A stretch of 64,000 nt of DNA from Flexivirga endophytica (GTDB lineage Bacteria; Actinomycetota; Actinomycetes; Actinomycetales; Dermatophilaceae), in NCBI RefSeq assembly GCF_014640635.1, contig NZ_BMHI01000004.1, positions 124,001 through 188,000 on the forward strand. The letters run 5' to 3'. This document shows positions 53,172 to 62,821 of the stretch, piece by piece. Below the pieces are notes generated by a model. It made no database searches. It was not told where the DNA came from and worked only from the letters and a program-made list of their open reading frames with translations. The position numbers and the translations under genes were made by a program. The stretch's first letter is position 1; each line of letters starts with the position of its first letter.

Positions 53172-54437
53172 ATGACTCAGCTTTCCGGTGCGCTCAAGCA
53201 GGCGACCCCCGTGCTCGCGACGCACGGCAAGGGCGTCAATCTGTATGACGAAGCCGGCCGCCGCTATCTGGATTTCACCGCGGGGATCGGCGTGACCAGC
53301 ACAGGCCACTGCCATCCGAAGGTCGTCGCGGCGGCTCAGGAGCAGGTCGGCAAACTGATCCACGCGCAATACACGACGGTGATGCATCAGCCGCTGCTGA
53401 CCTTGACCGAGCGGCTCGGCGAGGTGCTGCCGAGCGGCCTGGACCGGCTCTTCTTCGCAAACTCCGGCTCCGAAGCGGTCGAGGCGGCACTGCGGCTGGC
53501 CCGGCAGGCGACGGGGCGACCCAACATCGTGGTCTTCCACGGCGGCTTCCACGGGCGGACGGTGGCGACCGCGTCGCTGACGACCTCGCACACCCGCTAC
53601 AGCGCTGGTTTCGCGCCGTTGATGGCCGGGGTGCACGTCTCGCCGTTCCCCAACCCGACCTACTACGGCTGGAGCGTGGAGCAGGCGACCGAGTTCGCGC
53701 TCAAGGAGCTCGACCACACGTTGCAGACGCTCAGCCAACCCAACGAGACCGCGGCGTTCCTGGTCGAACCCGTCCTCGGCGAGGGCGGTTACGTGCCCGG
53801 CAACACCGAGTTCTTCGCCGGCCTGCGCGATCGCGCCGACAAGTACGGCATCCTGCTCGTCTTCGACGAGGTGCAGACCGGTTGGGGCCGGACCGGCAAG
53901 TTCTGGGCGCAGGAGCACTTCGCGGTCACTCCGGACATCCTGGTCACCGCCAAGGGCATCGGCTCCGGTTTCCCGCTCTCGGGCATCGCCGCACCGGCGG
54001 CCCTGATGGAGAAGGTCTGGCCCGGTTCACAGGGCGGAACGTATGGCGCCAACGCCGTGGCATGCGCCGCGGCCATCGCGACACTCGACGTCATACAGGA
54101 GGAGAAACTGGTCGACAACGCGGCCGAGCGTGGTGCCCAGTTGACCGACGCGCTACGCGCCACCGCGAGCAAGTATGACGCCATACACGACGTCCGCGGC
54201 CTCGGTCTCATGATCGGAAACGAATTCAGAGACGCCGACGGTAATCCCGATGGGGCGACGGCCGGCGCGGTACAAAGGGAAGCGGCCGACCGCGGCCTGC
54301 TGCTGCTCAACTGTGGTCCGTGGGGCGAGGTCGTGAGGTTCATTCCCGCGCTCGTGGTGAACGACAAGGAGGTGGACGAGGCAGCTGCGCTGTGGGCGGA
54401 GTCGGTGAACGCCGTGCTGCAGGGTGGGACGAGCTAA
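53172..54437 (+). CDS. Class III aminotransferase (4-aminobutyrate/diaminobutyrate type)
   Basis: 421-aa PLP enzyme. FTAGIGVTSTGHCHPKVV, NSGSEAVEAALRLARQATG (about residues 97-115), VFDEVQTGWGRTGKFWA (PLP Asp) and VTAKGIGSGFPLSGI (Schiff-base Lys, about 260) are standard for GabT and related enzymes. Paired with the divergent aldehyde dehydrogenase it can convert GABA to succinate, or diaminobutyrate to aspartate (the DoeD/DoeC step). Shared operator control with the ectoine-hydrolase-like operon favours the second. RBS AGGAGAAAG lies about 6 nt before the ATG. Confidence 0.88.
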   Translation: MTQLSGALKQATPVLATHGKGVNLYDEAGRRYLDFTAGIGVTSTGHCHPKVVAAAQEQVGKLIHAQYTTVMHQPLLTLTERLGEVLPSGLDRLFFANSGSEAVEAALRLARQATGRPNIVVFHGGFHGRTVATASLTTSHTRYSAGFAPLMAGVHVSPFPNPTYYGWSVEQATEFALKELDHTLQTLSQPNETAAFLVEPVLGEGGYVPGNTEFFAGLRDRADKYGILLVFDEVQTGWGRTGKFWAQEHFAVTPDILVTAKGIGSGFPLSGIAAPAALMEKVWPGSQGGTYGANAVACAAAIATLDVIQEEKLVDNAAERGAQLTDALRATASKYDAIHDVRGLGLMIGNEFRDADGNPDGATAGAVQREAADRGLLLLNCGPWGEVVRFIPALVVNDKEVDEAAALWAESVNAVLQGGTS

Positions 54438-54502
54438 CAGCGGCGTCCGACGTGGCGGGCGACGAATACCCAGGAAATGCAGATCCATCTAGGAGGACCC
54501 GC

Positions 54503-55936
54503 ATGTCAGTGGATATGAGCAAGTCCGACGAGGTCGAACCGCCCGAGGTCGACGAGAAGACATTGAGGCGCGCGGTCGGCGCCTCGATGATCGGTAACGC
54601 CACCGAGTGGTACGACTACGGCGTCTACGCCTACCTGACCGCCGAGATCACCCACAACTTCTTCCCGAACGCCGGGAATGCCGCCACCTTGCTGGTCTAC
54701 GCGGTCTCCTTCATCCTGCGCCCGCTGGGCGGCATCGTGTGGGGCCCGATCGGTGACCGGCTCGGTCGCAACAAGGTGATGGCGATGACCATCATCCTGA
54801 TGTCCGTCGGCACCGCCCTGGTGGGCCTCATCCCCAATTACCAGTCGATCGGGATCTGGGCGCCGATCTTCCTGGTGTTGCTGCGCATCGTGCAGGGCTT
54901 CTCCACCGGTGGTGAATACGGCGGCGCCGCCACCTTCATGGCGGAGTACTCGCCGGACAAGAAGCGCGGCTTCTGGGGTTCGTTCCTCGAGTGCGGAACC
55001 CTGCTGGGCTTCAGCGGTGGCCTCGCCGTCGTGCTCATCCTGCGCGCGTCGCTCAGCGACGACGCGATGATGTCTTGGGGCTGGCGCATCCCGTTCCTGA
55101 TCGGGCTCCCACTGGGTCTGGTCGGGCTCTATCTGCGAAGCAGGATGGAGGACACTCCCGTCTTCCGCGAGTTGCAGGACAACGACGAAGCGGAGGAGGC
55201 GGCGACCGGAGCGCTCAAGAGCCTGTTCCGCGACTACTGGCAGCCCATCCTGCGTCTCTTCCTGATGGTGGTCGCGCTCAACATCGCCAATTACACGCTG
55301 CTGACCTACATGCCGACCTACATGACCAGCGCGCTCGGCATCTCGGCAACCAAGTCCGACATCGTCCTGCTCATCGGGCAGCTGATCATGGTGGCACTGA
55401 TCTGGATCGCCGGGAGCACCTCCGACCGCGTCGGGCGCAAACCGATGTGGTGGTTCTCGCTGACCGCGATGTTCGTGCTCGCAGTTCCGTGTTTCTGGCT
55501 GATGGGTCAGGGGCTTGGCTGGGCCATCGTCGGATTCACCGTCCTCGGATTGGTCTACCTGCCGCAGCTCGGCACCATCTCGGCGACCTTCCCGGCGATG
55601 TTCCCGGCGCACGTGCGCTACGCGGGTATGGCGATCAGCTACAACATCTCGACCGCCGCCTTCGGTGGCACGGCCTCACTGGTCAACGATTGGATGGTCG
55701 GCTGGGGCGGCCGCTATATGCCGGCCTACTACATGATGCTCGCGATGGTCATCGGCATGATCGGCCTGGTGAAGGTGCCCGAGACCGCGGGTGAGTCGAT
55801 CCGCGGGCGCGGCATACCGGGCACGGATGACGAGGAGGAGCAGCAGCCTCGAGACAAGTCGGGCATCCACAACGTGTCCGGGATCCGTGACGTGTCGAAG
55901 GAGTTCGGCGTCAGGCGCCGCCCGCGAGGCCAGTAG
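54503..55936 (+). CDS. MFS metabolite:H+ symporter (ProP-like compatible-solute transporter)
   Basis: 477-aa transporter with 12 spans. NATEWYDYGVYAYLTAEI in TM1, FILRPLGGIVWGPIGDRLGRNK (motif A) and FSTGGEYGGAATFMAEYSP in TM4 are characteristic of the MHS family that includes ProP (proline, betaine, ectoine) and dicarboxylate carriers. The C-terminal tail is polar and acidic (DDEEEQQPRDKSG), though no clear coiled coil like that of ProP is visible. An ideal AGGAGG ribosome-binding site precedes ATG 54503. It follows the aminotransferase gene by 65 bp and is the likely substrate importer of the catabolic cluster. Confidence 0.85.
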   Translation: MSVDMSKSDEVEPPEVDEKTLRRAVGASMIGNATEWYDYGVYAYLTAEITHNFFPNAGNAATLLVYAVSFILRPLGGIVWGPIGDRLGRNKVMAMTIILMSVGTALVGLIPNYQSIGIWAPIFLVLLRIVQGFSTGGEYGGAATFMAEYSPDKKRGFWGSFLECGTLLGFSGGLAVVLILRASLSDDAMMSWGWRIPFLIGLPLGLVGLYLRSRMEDTPVFRELQDNDEAEEAATGALKSLFRDYWQPILRLFLMVVALNIANYTLLTYMPTYMTSALGISATKSDIVLLIGQLIMVALIWIAGSTSDRVGRKPMWWFSLTAMFVLAVPCFWLMGQGLGWAIVGFTVLGLVYLPQLGTISATFPAMFPAHVRYAGMAISYNISTAAFGGTASLVNDWMVGWGGRYMPAYYMMLAMVIGMIGLVKVPETAGESIRGRGIPGTDDEEEQQPRDKSGIHNVSGIRDVSKEFGVRRRPRGQ

Positions 55937-55952
55937 CTGCCCATGCGCACCT

Positions 55953-55991
55953 GAAGGTGCCCGGCCCCGTGATACGGGTCCGGGCACCTTC
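55953..55991. terminator. Bidirectional intrinsic terminator
   Basis: GAAGGTGCCCGG pairs perfectly with CCGGGCACCTTC, and an inner CCGT/ACGG pair extends the stem. It lies between the convergent transporter (ends 55936) and dehydrogenase (ends 56009) genes. Confidence 0.8.
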
Positions 55992-56008
55992 TCGTATGTC
56001 GGTGTGTG

Positions 56009-57064
56009 CTACTTCCGCAGCCGGGCCAGGACCGCGTCGGTGAAGTCCGTCGTCGACGCGGTGCCGCCGAGGTCGCGGGTGCGGGTGCCCTCCGCCAGCA
56101 CCGCGCCGAACGCCGCCTCCAGGGTGTCCGCCGCCTCGGGTTGACCGAGATGGCGCAGCATCATGCCGCCGGCCCAGATGGCCGCGACCGGGTTGGCCAC
56201 GCCCTTGCCCGCGATGTCCGGGGCGCTGCCGTGCACGGGCTCGAACAGCGACGGATGCTCGCGCTCCGGATTGAGGTTGGCGCTCGGTGCGACACCGAGG
56301 GACCCGGCGACCGCGGCGGCCAGGTCGGACAGGATGTCGCCGAAGAGGTTGGACGCGACGACGACGTCGAGGCTGTCCGGTGCGAGCACGACACGTGCGG
56401 CGAGCGCGTCGACCAGGACCTTCTCCAGCGTGACTCCTGGGAACTCCGCGACGGTCTCGCGGGCCACCTCGTCCCAGAACGGCATCGTGTGGATGATGCC
56501 GTTGGACTTGGTCGCCGACACCAGTCGTCCGCTGCGCTCCGTCGCCAACTGCGCCGCGAAGCGGGTGACCCGGGACACGCCCTTACGGGTGAAAATCGCT
56601 TCCTGCAAAGCCAATTCGTCCGGCTGACCACGGCGGAAGCGACCGCCGATCTCGGAGTATTCGCCCTCGACGTTCTCCCGCACGACGACCACGTCCAGCT
56701 TTTTGTCGCCTGCGAGAGGCGACGGCACACCGGGGAGGGTGCGGCTGGGGCGCAGGTTGATGTACTGGTCGAACTCACGGCGGATCGGGATGAGCAGCCC
56801 CCACAGGGTCACGTCGTCCGGGATGTCCACGTCGCCGACCGCACCGAGGAGTATGGCGTCCGCATCGGCCATCTGCTCCAGCCCGTCGACCGGCAGCATG
56901 CGACCGGTCGAGCGGTAGTGGTCGGATCCCCAGTCCCGGTCGCGCCACTCGATCGTGAAGTCATGACGCTCGGCCAGCGCGTCCACACAGGCGGTCGCCG
57001 CAGGCGTCACTTCCTGTCCGATTCCGTCGCCGGGAATGACATCGACCGTGTAGCTGGCTCCCAT
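56009..57064 (-). CDS. Tartrate/D-malate dehydrogenase-type decarboxylating dehydrogenase
   Basis: 351-aa beta-decarboxylating dehydrogenase of the isocitrate/isopropylmalate family. VIPGDGIGQEV (residues 9-19), LLIPIRREFDQYINLRPSRT, VVRENVEGEYSEIGG and ASNLFGDILSDLAAAVAGSLG with the metal Asp residues are all present. The D-q-Y-I/V-N-L-R-P and E-N-x-E-G-E-Y pattern fits tartrate dehydrogenase/D-malate dehydrogenase rather than LeuB. It oxidises and decarboxylates a C4 hydroxy acid to pyruvate or a similar product. It could take C4 acids from the adjacent catabolic cluster, but no shared operator is seen. Confidence 0.82.
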   Translation of the reverse strand: MGASYTVDVIPGDGIGQEVTPAATACVDALAERHDFTIEWRDRDWGSDHYRSTGRMLPVDGLEQMADADAILLGAVGDVDIPDDVTLWGLLIPIRREFDQYINLRPSRTLPGVPSPLAGDKKLDVVVVRENVEGEYSEIGGRFRRGQPDELALQEAIFTRKGVSRVTRFAAQLATERSGRLVSATKSNGIIHTMPFWDEVARETVAEFPGVTLEKVLVDALAARVVLAPDSLDVVVASNLFGDILSDLAAAVAGSLGVAPSANLNPEREHPSLFEPVHGSAPDIAGKGVANPVAAIWAGGMMLRHLGQPEAADTLEAAFGAVLAEGTRTRDLGGTASTTDFTDAVLARLRK

Positions 57065-57127
57065 GCAGGCGATGCTAGTTGGTCCGCCGAGGCGCAGTGC
57101 GGCGCCTCGACCGACGGAGTCGGGCCG

Positions 57128-58021
57128 TCATACGTCCTGCGGGGGAGGGTCGGCGGCCGCGCCGCGCTGTGCGCCGAGGATGAGCACGCTCGCGCTCACG
57201 ACGAACACCATGCCGAGCAGCTTGATGGCGGACAGGTGCTGGCCGAGCACCAGCAACCCGGCGAGTGCCGCGACCGCGGGCTCGAGGGAGAGCAGGATGC
57301 CGAAGACGTTGGCCGCGATGCGCCGCAGCGCGATCATCTCCAGCGAATAGGGGAGCACCGAGGACAGCACCGCGATGCCGGCACCCTTGAGCAGTGCTTC
57401 GCCGCCGATCAGGTCGCTGCCCGCCTCGAACGCACCGAACGGCAGCACCACGATCGCGGCCAGAGCCATCGCGATCGCCAGTCCGTCCAGGCCGGCGAAG
57501 TGCTGGCCGGTCCGGCGCGAGGTGAGGATGTATGCCGCCCAGCACGCACCGGCGGACAACGCCAGCAGGATGCCGACGCCGTCCAACTCGTGCCAGGGCG
57601 TGTTGACGGCACCCGAGACGAGGACGACGCCGGCGGCCGCGAGCGCCACCGCAGCGGCGTCGCGCAGGTGCCGCGACAGGACCGCCGAGAGCACCAGCGG
57701 CCCGACGAATTCGATGGTCACGGCGACGCCGATCGGCAACCGCTCCAACGAACCGTAGAAGCACCAGTTCATCGCGCCCAGCGCCACGGCGTATGACGCG
57801 ACGGCCACCCAATCGGCACGCGTGCGTCCACGCAGGGACGGTCGTGTCCAGGCCAGCACGACGACGGCGGCGAGCGCCAGCCGCAACGCGACCGACCCCG
57901 GCACTCCGACCAGCGGCAACAGCGTTGCCGCGAGCGCGCCGCCGAACTGGACCGACACGATGCCGCCCAGCACGAGCAGCGGCGCGGGAACAGGTCCCGC
58001 GCCGCGTCGGCGTTGCATCAT
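57128..58021 (-). CDS. EamA/DMT-family transporter (RhtA-like)
   Basis: 297-aa membrane protein with ten spans in two EamA repeats. LGAMNWCFYGSLERLPIGVAVTIEFVGPL in the first repeat and LEMIALRRIAANVFGILLSLEPAVAALAGLLVLGQ in the second (each quoted in pieces) are typical of RhtA-type exporters, which export threonine and homoserine in Escherichia coli. The cargo here is unknown. It starts at 58021 with two successive ATG codons, and lies 63 bp after the dehydrogenase start on the same strand. Confidence 0.8.
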   Translation of the reverse strand: MMQRRRGAGPVPAPLLVLGGIVSVQFGGALAATLLPLVGVPGSVALRLALAAVVVLAWTRPSLRGRTRADWVAVASYAVALGAMNWCFYGSLERLPIGVAVTIEFVGPLVLSAVLSRHLRDAAAVALAAAGVVLVSGAVNTPWHELDGVGILLALSAGACWAAYILTSRRTGQHFAGLDGLAIAMALAAIVVLPFGAFEAGSDLIGGEALLKGAGIAVLSSVLPYSLEMIALRRIAANVFGILLSLEPAVAALAGLLVLGQHLSAIKLLGMVFVVSASVLILGAQRGAAADPPPQDV

Positions 58022-58052
58022 GTGCGGTCCGAAGGACAGCGGACGGTCGGTG

Positions 58053-58865
58053 TCATTGCAGTTGGCGGATCCGGCCGACCTTCGTCAGGGTCTGCAGGCG
58101 CTGGGCCGGCATCTCCTCCTCGACGACGTCCTGGCCGGTCGACGGAGAGTGCAGGATGCGACCCGGTCCGGTGACGATCCCGACGTGGTGGATCTCCTTG
58201 CCGGGCTGTGCGAAGAAGTAGAGGTCGCCCGGCTGCGCCTGGTCGATCGGCACGTCCGCGCAGGCGCGGTACTGGTCACCGCCGTCGCGCGGGAAGACGA
58301 TGCCCAGCCGGCGCAGGCTGAGATGCACCAGGCCGGAGCAGTCCAGCCCCTTCGGCGAGATGCCGCCCCACAGGTAGGGCAGGCCGATGTGGGTGCGGGC
58401 CTCGGCCAGGAAGGTCTCGGTGGTGGGGGCGAGTCCGCTGTCCGGCAACGCGTCGAGCGACGCATCCTCCACCGGCGTCAGGTGCGCCGTCCGGATGTAC
58501 CCCGGGTAGCCGGTGTCGCTGCCGTCATACGGCTGCCAGGGCGAGGTCACCCTGGTCCAGCCGTCGGTGTCGCCGGAAGCGACGATGACCGGCTCGCCCT
58601 CCAGCAGTTCGGAGTCGAAGCGGTCGTAGAGACCCAACCGGCCGTCCTCCAGGGTGGTCCGGTCCATGGCGGTCAGCCACTCCTGGTGGTCGGGACGGTC
58701 GGCGACCAACGGCGCGTCGATCGGACGCGGTGAGTCGGGAGTCGTCCACAAGCCGGTGATGTCGACGTTCACAATTGCCAGTCGGGTGGCAGCCGTGTCA
58801 TTTGTCACCACGCCATCAAACACGCTGTCGCCGGTCCGCGCACTCACCACCCCCGGGTCCGCCAC
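58053..58865 (-). CDS. C40 (NlpC/P60) peptidase without export signal
   Basis: 270 aa. The C-terminal NlpC/P60 domain (about residues 150-265) has the catalytic Cys in GLDCSGLVHLSLRRLG, then QPGDLYFFAQPGKEIHHVGIV with the catalytic His, and ILHSPSTG with the third residue. The N-terminal half (DGWTRVTSPWQPYDG, GYPGYIRTAHL) resembles the SH3b repeats of YkfC-type gamma-D-glutamyl-L-diamino-acid endopeptidases. No signal peptide is seen, so it probably trims imported muropeptides inside the cell. The start overlaps the end of the MBL gene by 22 bp; a GTG a few codons later is possible. Confidence 0.82.
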   Translation of the reverse strand: MADPGVVSARTGDSVFDGVVTNDTAATRLAIVNVDITGLWTTPDSPRPIDAPLVADRPDHQEWLTAMDRTTLEDGRLGLYDRFDSELLEGEPVIVASGDTDGWTRVTSPWQPYDGSDTGYPGYIRTAHLTPVEDASLDALPDSGLAPTTETFLAEARTHIGLPYLWGGISPKGLDCSGLVHLSLRRLGIVFPRDGGDQYRACADVPIDQAQPGDLYFFAQPGKEIHHVGIVTGPGRILHSPSTGQDVVEEEMPAQRLQTLTKVGRIRQLQ

Positions 58866-59509
58866 TCCGTGAGATGGGGGCGCTCGACGGCGAGGGTGGT
58901 GTCGTCACCATGGCCGGGGTAGACCCAGGTGTTGTCGTCATACCGACCGAAGAGCCGTTCCTCGACGTCGTCGATGAGTTGCGGAAATGACTGGTACTCA
59001 TAGCGGTCCGTCGCACCGACACCACCGGGGAAGAGCGAGTCGCCGGTGAACAGGTGCGTCATGCCGTCGCTGCCGCGCAGGGACAACGCGATCGAACCCG
59101 GAGTGTGGCCGCGCAGTGTGACGACGTCGAACGCCAGCTCACCGACCTGCACGGTGTCACCGTCCTGCAGCCGGCGATCCACCTCGACCGGCAGGTCGGC
59201 CGCGTCGTCGGCGCCGGCCAACAGTTGCGCACCGGTCTCCCGTGCGGCCTCGGGCAGCGCACGGACGTGGTCGAAGTGTCGGTGGGTCGTCGCGAGGTGG
59301 GTCACGCGACCGCCGTCCGCGGCGATCATCGCGCTGATCGCGGGCCAGTCGTCGGCGGCGTCGATGAGGAGGGCGTCCCCGCCGGCGGTGTCGGTGATCA
59401 GGTAGACGTTGTTGTGCATGTCCGAGACGCTGATCTTGCTGATCCGGGCGATGCCCACATCACGCGTCGCAGGCGCCTCACCAGGAGTCACCTGTCCGTC
59501 GTAGCCCAT
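58844..59509 (-). CDS. MBL-fold metallohydrolase (glyoxalase II-like)
   Basis: 221-aa metallo-beta-lactamase-fold protein. The metal motif is [14 protein letters not shown] (H-x-H-x-D-H variant with Arg/Phe inserts, about residues 75-88), [11 protein letters not shown] supplies the next His, [10 protein letters not shown] the bridging Asp, and YPGHGDDT the last His. The layout is that of hydroxyacylglutathione hydrolase and related thioester hydrolases, but actinobacteria use mycothiol, so the natural substrate is uncertain. First gene of a short minus-strand run with the NlpC/P60 and EamA genes. Confidence 0.85.
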   Translation of the reverse strand: MGYDGQVTPGEAPATRDVGIARISKISVSDMHNNVYLITDTAGGDALLIDAADDWPAISAMIAADGGRVTHLATTHRHFDHVRALPEAARETGAQLLAGADDAADLPVEVDRRLQDGDTVQVGELAFDVVTLRGHTPGSIALSLRGSDGMTHLFTGDSLFPGGVGATDRYEYQSFPQLIDDVEERLFGRYDDNTWVYPGHGDDTTLAVERPHLTEWRTRGW

Positions 59510-59549
59510 CGGGGTCTCCTCACGATTCGGGGTTGTCGGTGGTGCGACT

Positions 59550-59555
59550 TAGCAT
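59550..59555 (+). promoter_or_regulatory. -10 hexamer TAGCAT, leaderless-type promoter of uvrA
   Basis: TAGCAT ends 7 nt before the GTG at 59563, which I take as the uvrA start. No Shine-Dalgarno and no clear SOS box (CGAAC-N4-GTTCG) is visible in the 53-bp gap. Confidence 0.45.
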
Positions 59556-59562
59556 TGTCGTC

Positions 59563-62500
59563 GTGCCTTCGTCGACGTCATCCACCGTGCCAGCTAGTCG
59601 AGGTCATGACCACCTTCGGGTGCGTGGTGCCCGCGAGCACAACCTCCAGAACATCTCCATCGACATTCCCCGCGATTCGCTCGTGGTCTTCACCGGGCTC
59701 TCAGGGTCCGGCAAGTCGTCGTTGGCCTTCGACACCATCTTCGCCGAGGGTCAGCGTCGGTATGTCGAGTCGCTCTCGGCATACGCCCGGCAGTTCCTGG
59801 GTCAGATGGACAAGCCGGACGTCGACTTCATCGAAGGGTTGTCGCCGGCGGTCTCGATCGACCAGAAGTCGACCAACCGCAACCCTCGGTCGACCGTCGG
59901 CACCATCACCGAGGTCTACGACTACCTGCGACTGCTGTTCGCTCGCGCCGGACGCCCGCACTGCCCGGTCTGCGGTGAGCCGGTCGGCCGGCAGACACCG
60001 CAGCAGATCGTCGACCAGTTGCTGACGTTGCCGGACCGCACCCGCTACCAGGTGTTGGCTCCCGTCGTGCGGTCCCGCAAGGGCGAATACCTCGAGCTGT
60101 TCGCCGAGTTGCAGGCCAAGGGCTACTCCCGTGCCCGGGTCGACGGCGACGTCACGACACTGACCGATCCGCCGAAGCTGGCCAAGCAGAAGAAGCACAC
60201 GATCGAGGTCGTCGTCGACCGGCTGGTCGCCAAGGAGGGCGACACCTCCGGCAAGCAGCGGCTGACCGACTCGGTCGAGACGGCGCTGGGCCTGGCCGGC
60301 GGGGTGCTGCTGGTCGACATGGTCGATCTGGACGCCGACGATCCCGATCGGGAGCGCCGTTTCTCCGAGAAGATGGCGTGCCCCAACGAGCACCCGTTGT
60401 CGATGGACGAGATCGAGCCGCGTTCGTTCTCGTTCAACAGCCCGTTCGGCGCCTGCCCCAAGTGCACCGGCATCGGCACCGAGCTGGAGGTCGACGTCGA
60501 TCTGGTGATCCCCGATCAGGACAAGTCGATCCGCGAGGGTGCGATCCTGCCGTGGGCACAGGGAGCACAGTCCTCCGACTACTTCCTGCGGGTCATCGGC
60601 GCGCTGGCCGAGGAGCAGAAGTTCTCGCTCGACATGCCGTGGCACGCGCTGCCGGAGCGGGCCAAGGAGTCGTTGCTGCACGGCAAGAACCACCAGGTGC
60701 ACGTCAAATATCGCAACCGCTATGGGCGGGAGCGCAGTTACTCGACAGGTTTCGAGGGCGTGATCCCGTTCGTCAAGCGGCGTCACGAGGAGACCGAGTC
60801 CGATTGGAGCCGCGACCGCTACGAGGGCTACATGCGTGAGGTCCCGTGCCCGGTGTGCGGCGGTGCCCGCCTCAAGCCGGAGTCGCTCGCGGTCACGATC
60901 GGAGGCCGCTCCATCGCCGAGGTGTGTGCGCTGCCGATCTCGGACTCGGCCGGTTTCCTCGACACGGTCGACTTCACCCCGCGTGAGCGGCAGATCGCCG
61001 AGCGGGTGATCCGTGAGATCGACGCACGGCTGGGCTTCCTGCTCGACGTCGGCCTCGACTACTTGTCCCTCGATCGGCCGGCTGCGACGCTGTCCGGTGG
61101 TGAGGCGCAGCGCATCCGCCTGGCGACCCAGATCGGGTCCGGGCTGGTCGGCGTCCTCTATGTGCTCGACGAGCCGTCCATCGGCCTGCACCAGCGGGAC
61201 AACCACCGTCTGATCGAGACGCTGACCCGGCTGCGCGACCTCGGCAACACGCTGATCGTCGTCGAGCACGACGAGGACACGATCGCCACCGCCGACTGGG
61301 TGGTCGACATCGGCCCGGGTGCGGGGGAGCACGGCGGCAACGTCGTCTACTCCGGTCCGGTCGAGGGCCTGCGCGACGAAGCGGACTCGATCACCGGCGC
61401 CTACCTGTCCGGCCGCCGCGAGATCCTCACTCCTGCGATTCGGCGTCCGCAGGACGGCAGGCAGATCGTCGTGCGCGGCGCGCGCGAGCACAATCTGCAG
61501 AACGTCGATGTCGCCATACCACTCGGCAATCTGGTTGCTGTCACTGGTGTTTCGGGTTCCGGCAAGTCGACCTTGGTCAACTCCATCCTCTACAACGTGC
61601 TCGCCAACCAGCTCAACGGCGCACGCCACGTGCCCGGGCGGCACCGCACGGTCGAGGGTCTCGAGCAGCTCGACAAGGTCGTGCACGTCGACCAGGGCCC
61701 GATCGGCCGGACGCCGCGGAGCAACCCCGCGACCTACACGGGTGTTTTCGACAACGTCCGCAAGTTGTTCGCCGAGACCACCGAGGCGAAGGTGCGCGGC
61801 TACCAGCCGGGCCGTTTCTCGTTCAACGTCAAGGGCGGTCGCTGCGAGGCGTGCAGCGGCGACGGCACCCTGAAGATCGAAATGAACTTCCTGCCGGACG
61901 TCTACGTCCCGTGCGAGGTGTGTCACGGCGCCCGCTACAACCGCGAGACGCTCGAGGTCCATTTCAAGGGCAAGACCATCGCGGACGTGCTCGACATGCC
62001 GATCGAGGAGGCGAAGGACTTCTTCGCCGCCGTGCCGGCCATCGCGCGACACATGAACACCCTGGTCGATGTCGGCCTCGGCTACGTCCGGCTCGGGCAG
62101 CCGGCACCCACGCTGTCCGGTGGGGAGGCGCAGCGCGTGAAGCTCGCGACCGAGCTGCAGAAGCGATCGACCGGCCGGACGATCTACGTCCTCGACGAGC
62201 CGACCACCGGCCTGCACTTCGACGACATCCGCAAGTTGCTCGGGGTGCTGCAGGGCCTGGTCGACAAGGGCAACTCGGTCATCGTGATCGAGCACAACCT
62301 CGACGTGATCAAGTCCGCCGACTGGGTGATCGACATGGGCCCCGAGGGCGGTCACCGCGGCGGCACCGTGGTGGCGACCGGCACGCCGGAGGAGGTCGCC
62401 GAGGTGCCGGAGAGCTACACCGGGCAGTACCTCGGTGCGCTGCTGGCCAAGTCCAGTCGCGCGGAGCGTCCCTCGCAGGGTGCGCGGGCGACGAGCGCGA

Positions 62501-62718
62501 AGTCGGCTGCGCCGAAGGTCACTACCAAGAGGGCGGCCACGAAGAAGCCCGCCACGAAGAAGGTCGCGGCCACGAAGACGGCCGCGACCACGAAGACGGC
62601 CGCCAAGACGCCGGGGCGGACACGCACGGCCGCTGCGGCGGTCAAGTCGCCGAAGCCGGCCGCGGTCGCCAAGGCCACCCGCAGCGGGACGGTCAAGCGG
62701 GGAGCGGGGTCGAAGTAG
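59563..62718 (+). CDS. uvrA: UvrABC system protein A, excinuclease ATPase, with Lys/Ala-rich C-terminal tail
   Basis: 1051 aa. Two ABC ATPase modules: Walker [15 protein letters not shown] (first) and [14 protein letters not shown] (second), with signatures [14 protein letters not shown] and [14 protein letters not shown]. Zinc-binding Cys pairs are visible (CPVCG and CEACSGDG, then CEVCHG). UvrA dimers find DNA damage and load UvrB. The last 90 or so residues are unusual: Lys-Lys-Pro-Ala-Thr repeats ([19 protein letters not shown]) like the tail of histone H1 or HupB. GTG 59563 was chosen for the leaderless promoter and family N-terminus; TTG 59533 would add 10 residues. Confidence 0.95.
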   Translation: MPSSTSSTVPASRGHDHLRVRGAREHNLQNISIDIPRDSLVVFTGLSGSGKSSLAFDTIFAEGQRRYVESLSAYARQFLGQMDKPDVDFIEGLSPAVSIDQKSTNRNPRSTVGTITEVYDYLRLLFARAGRPHCPVCGEPVGRQTPQQIVDQLLTLPDRTRYQVLAPVVRSRKGEYLELFAELQAKGYSRARVDGDVTTLTDPPKLAKQKKHTIEVVVDRLVAKEGDTSGKQRLTDSVETALGLAGGVLLVDMVDLDADDPDRERRFSEKMACPNEHPLSMDEIEPRSFSFNSPFGACPKCTGIGTELEVDVDLVIPDQDKSIREGAILPWAQGAQSSDYFLRVIGALAEEQKFSLDMPWHALPERAKESLLHGKNHQVHVKYRNRYGRERSYSTGFEGVIPFVKRRHEETESDWSRDRYEGYMREVPCPVCGGARLKPESLAVTIGGRSIAEVCALPISDSAGFLDTVDFTPRERQIAERVIREIDARLGFLLDVGLDYLSLDRPAATLSGGEAQRIRLATQIGSGLVGVLYVLDEPSIGLHQRDNHRLIETLTRLRDLGNTLIVVEHDEDTIATADWVVDIGPGAGEHGGNVVYSGPVEGLRDEADSITGAYLSGRREILTPAIRRPQDGRQIVVRGAREHNLQNVDVAIPLGNLVAVTGVSGSGKSTLVNSILYNVLANQLNGARHVPGRHRTVEGLEQLDKVVHVDQGPIGRTPRSNPATYTGVFDNVRKLFAETTEAKVRGYQPGRFSFNVKGGRCEACSGDGTLKIEMNFLPDVYVPCEVCHGARYNRETLEVHFKGKTIADVLDMPIEEAKDFFAAVPAIARHMNTLVDVGLGYVRLGQPAPTLSGGEAQRVKLATELQKRSTGRTIYVLDEPTTGLHFDDIRKLLGVLQGLVDKGNSVIVIEHNLDVIKSADWVIDMGPEGGHRGGTVVATGTPEEVAEVPESYTGQYLGALLAKSSRAERPSQGARATSAKSAAPKVTTKRAATKKPATKKVAATKTAATTKTAAKTPGRTRTAAAAVKSPKPAAVAKATRSGTVKRGAGSK

Positions 62719-62821
62719 CCGGCCTTCGTTCGATGGGGTGCACTGCGGCCGCGTACGACTGCACAGCATCTGCACAGGTCCTGGTCATCTATTGACCTTT
62801 CAATTACTGCATCCTGGTGGC

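Noticed and set aside
53172-54437. Pure GABA shunt (gabT/gabD) as the function of the aminotransferase-dehydrogenase pair
   Set aside because: Possible by sequence, but the shared operator with the ectoine-hydrolase-like operon makes a role in that pathway more likely. Kept as an alternative, not the main call.
59701-62775. 1024-aa open frame antisense to uvrA
   Set aside because: Complete shadow of uvrA; no start signal and no recognisable domain.
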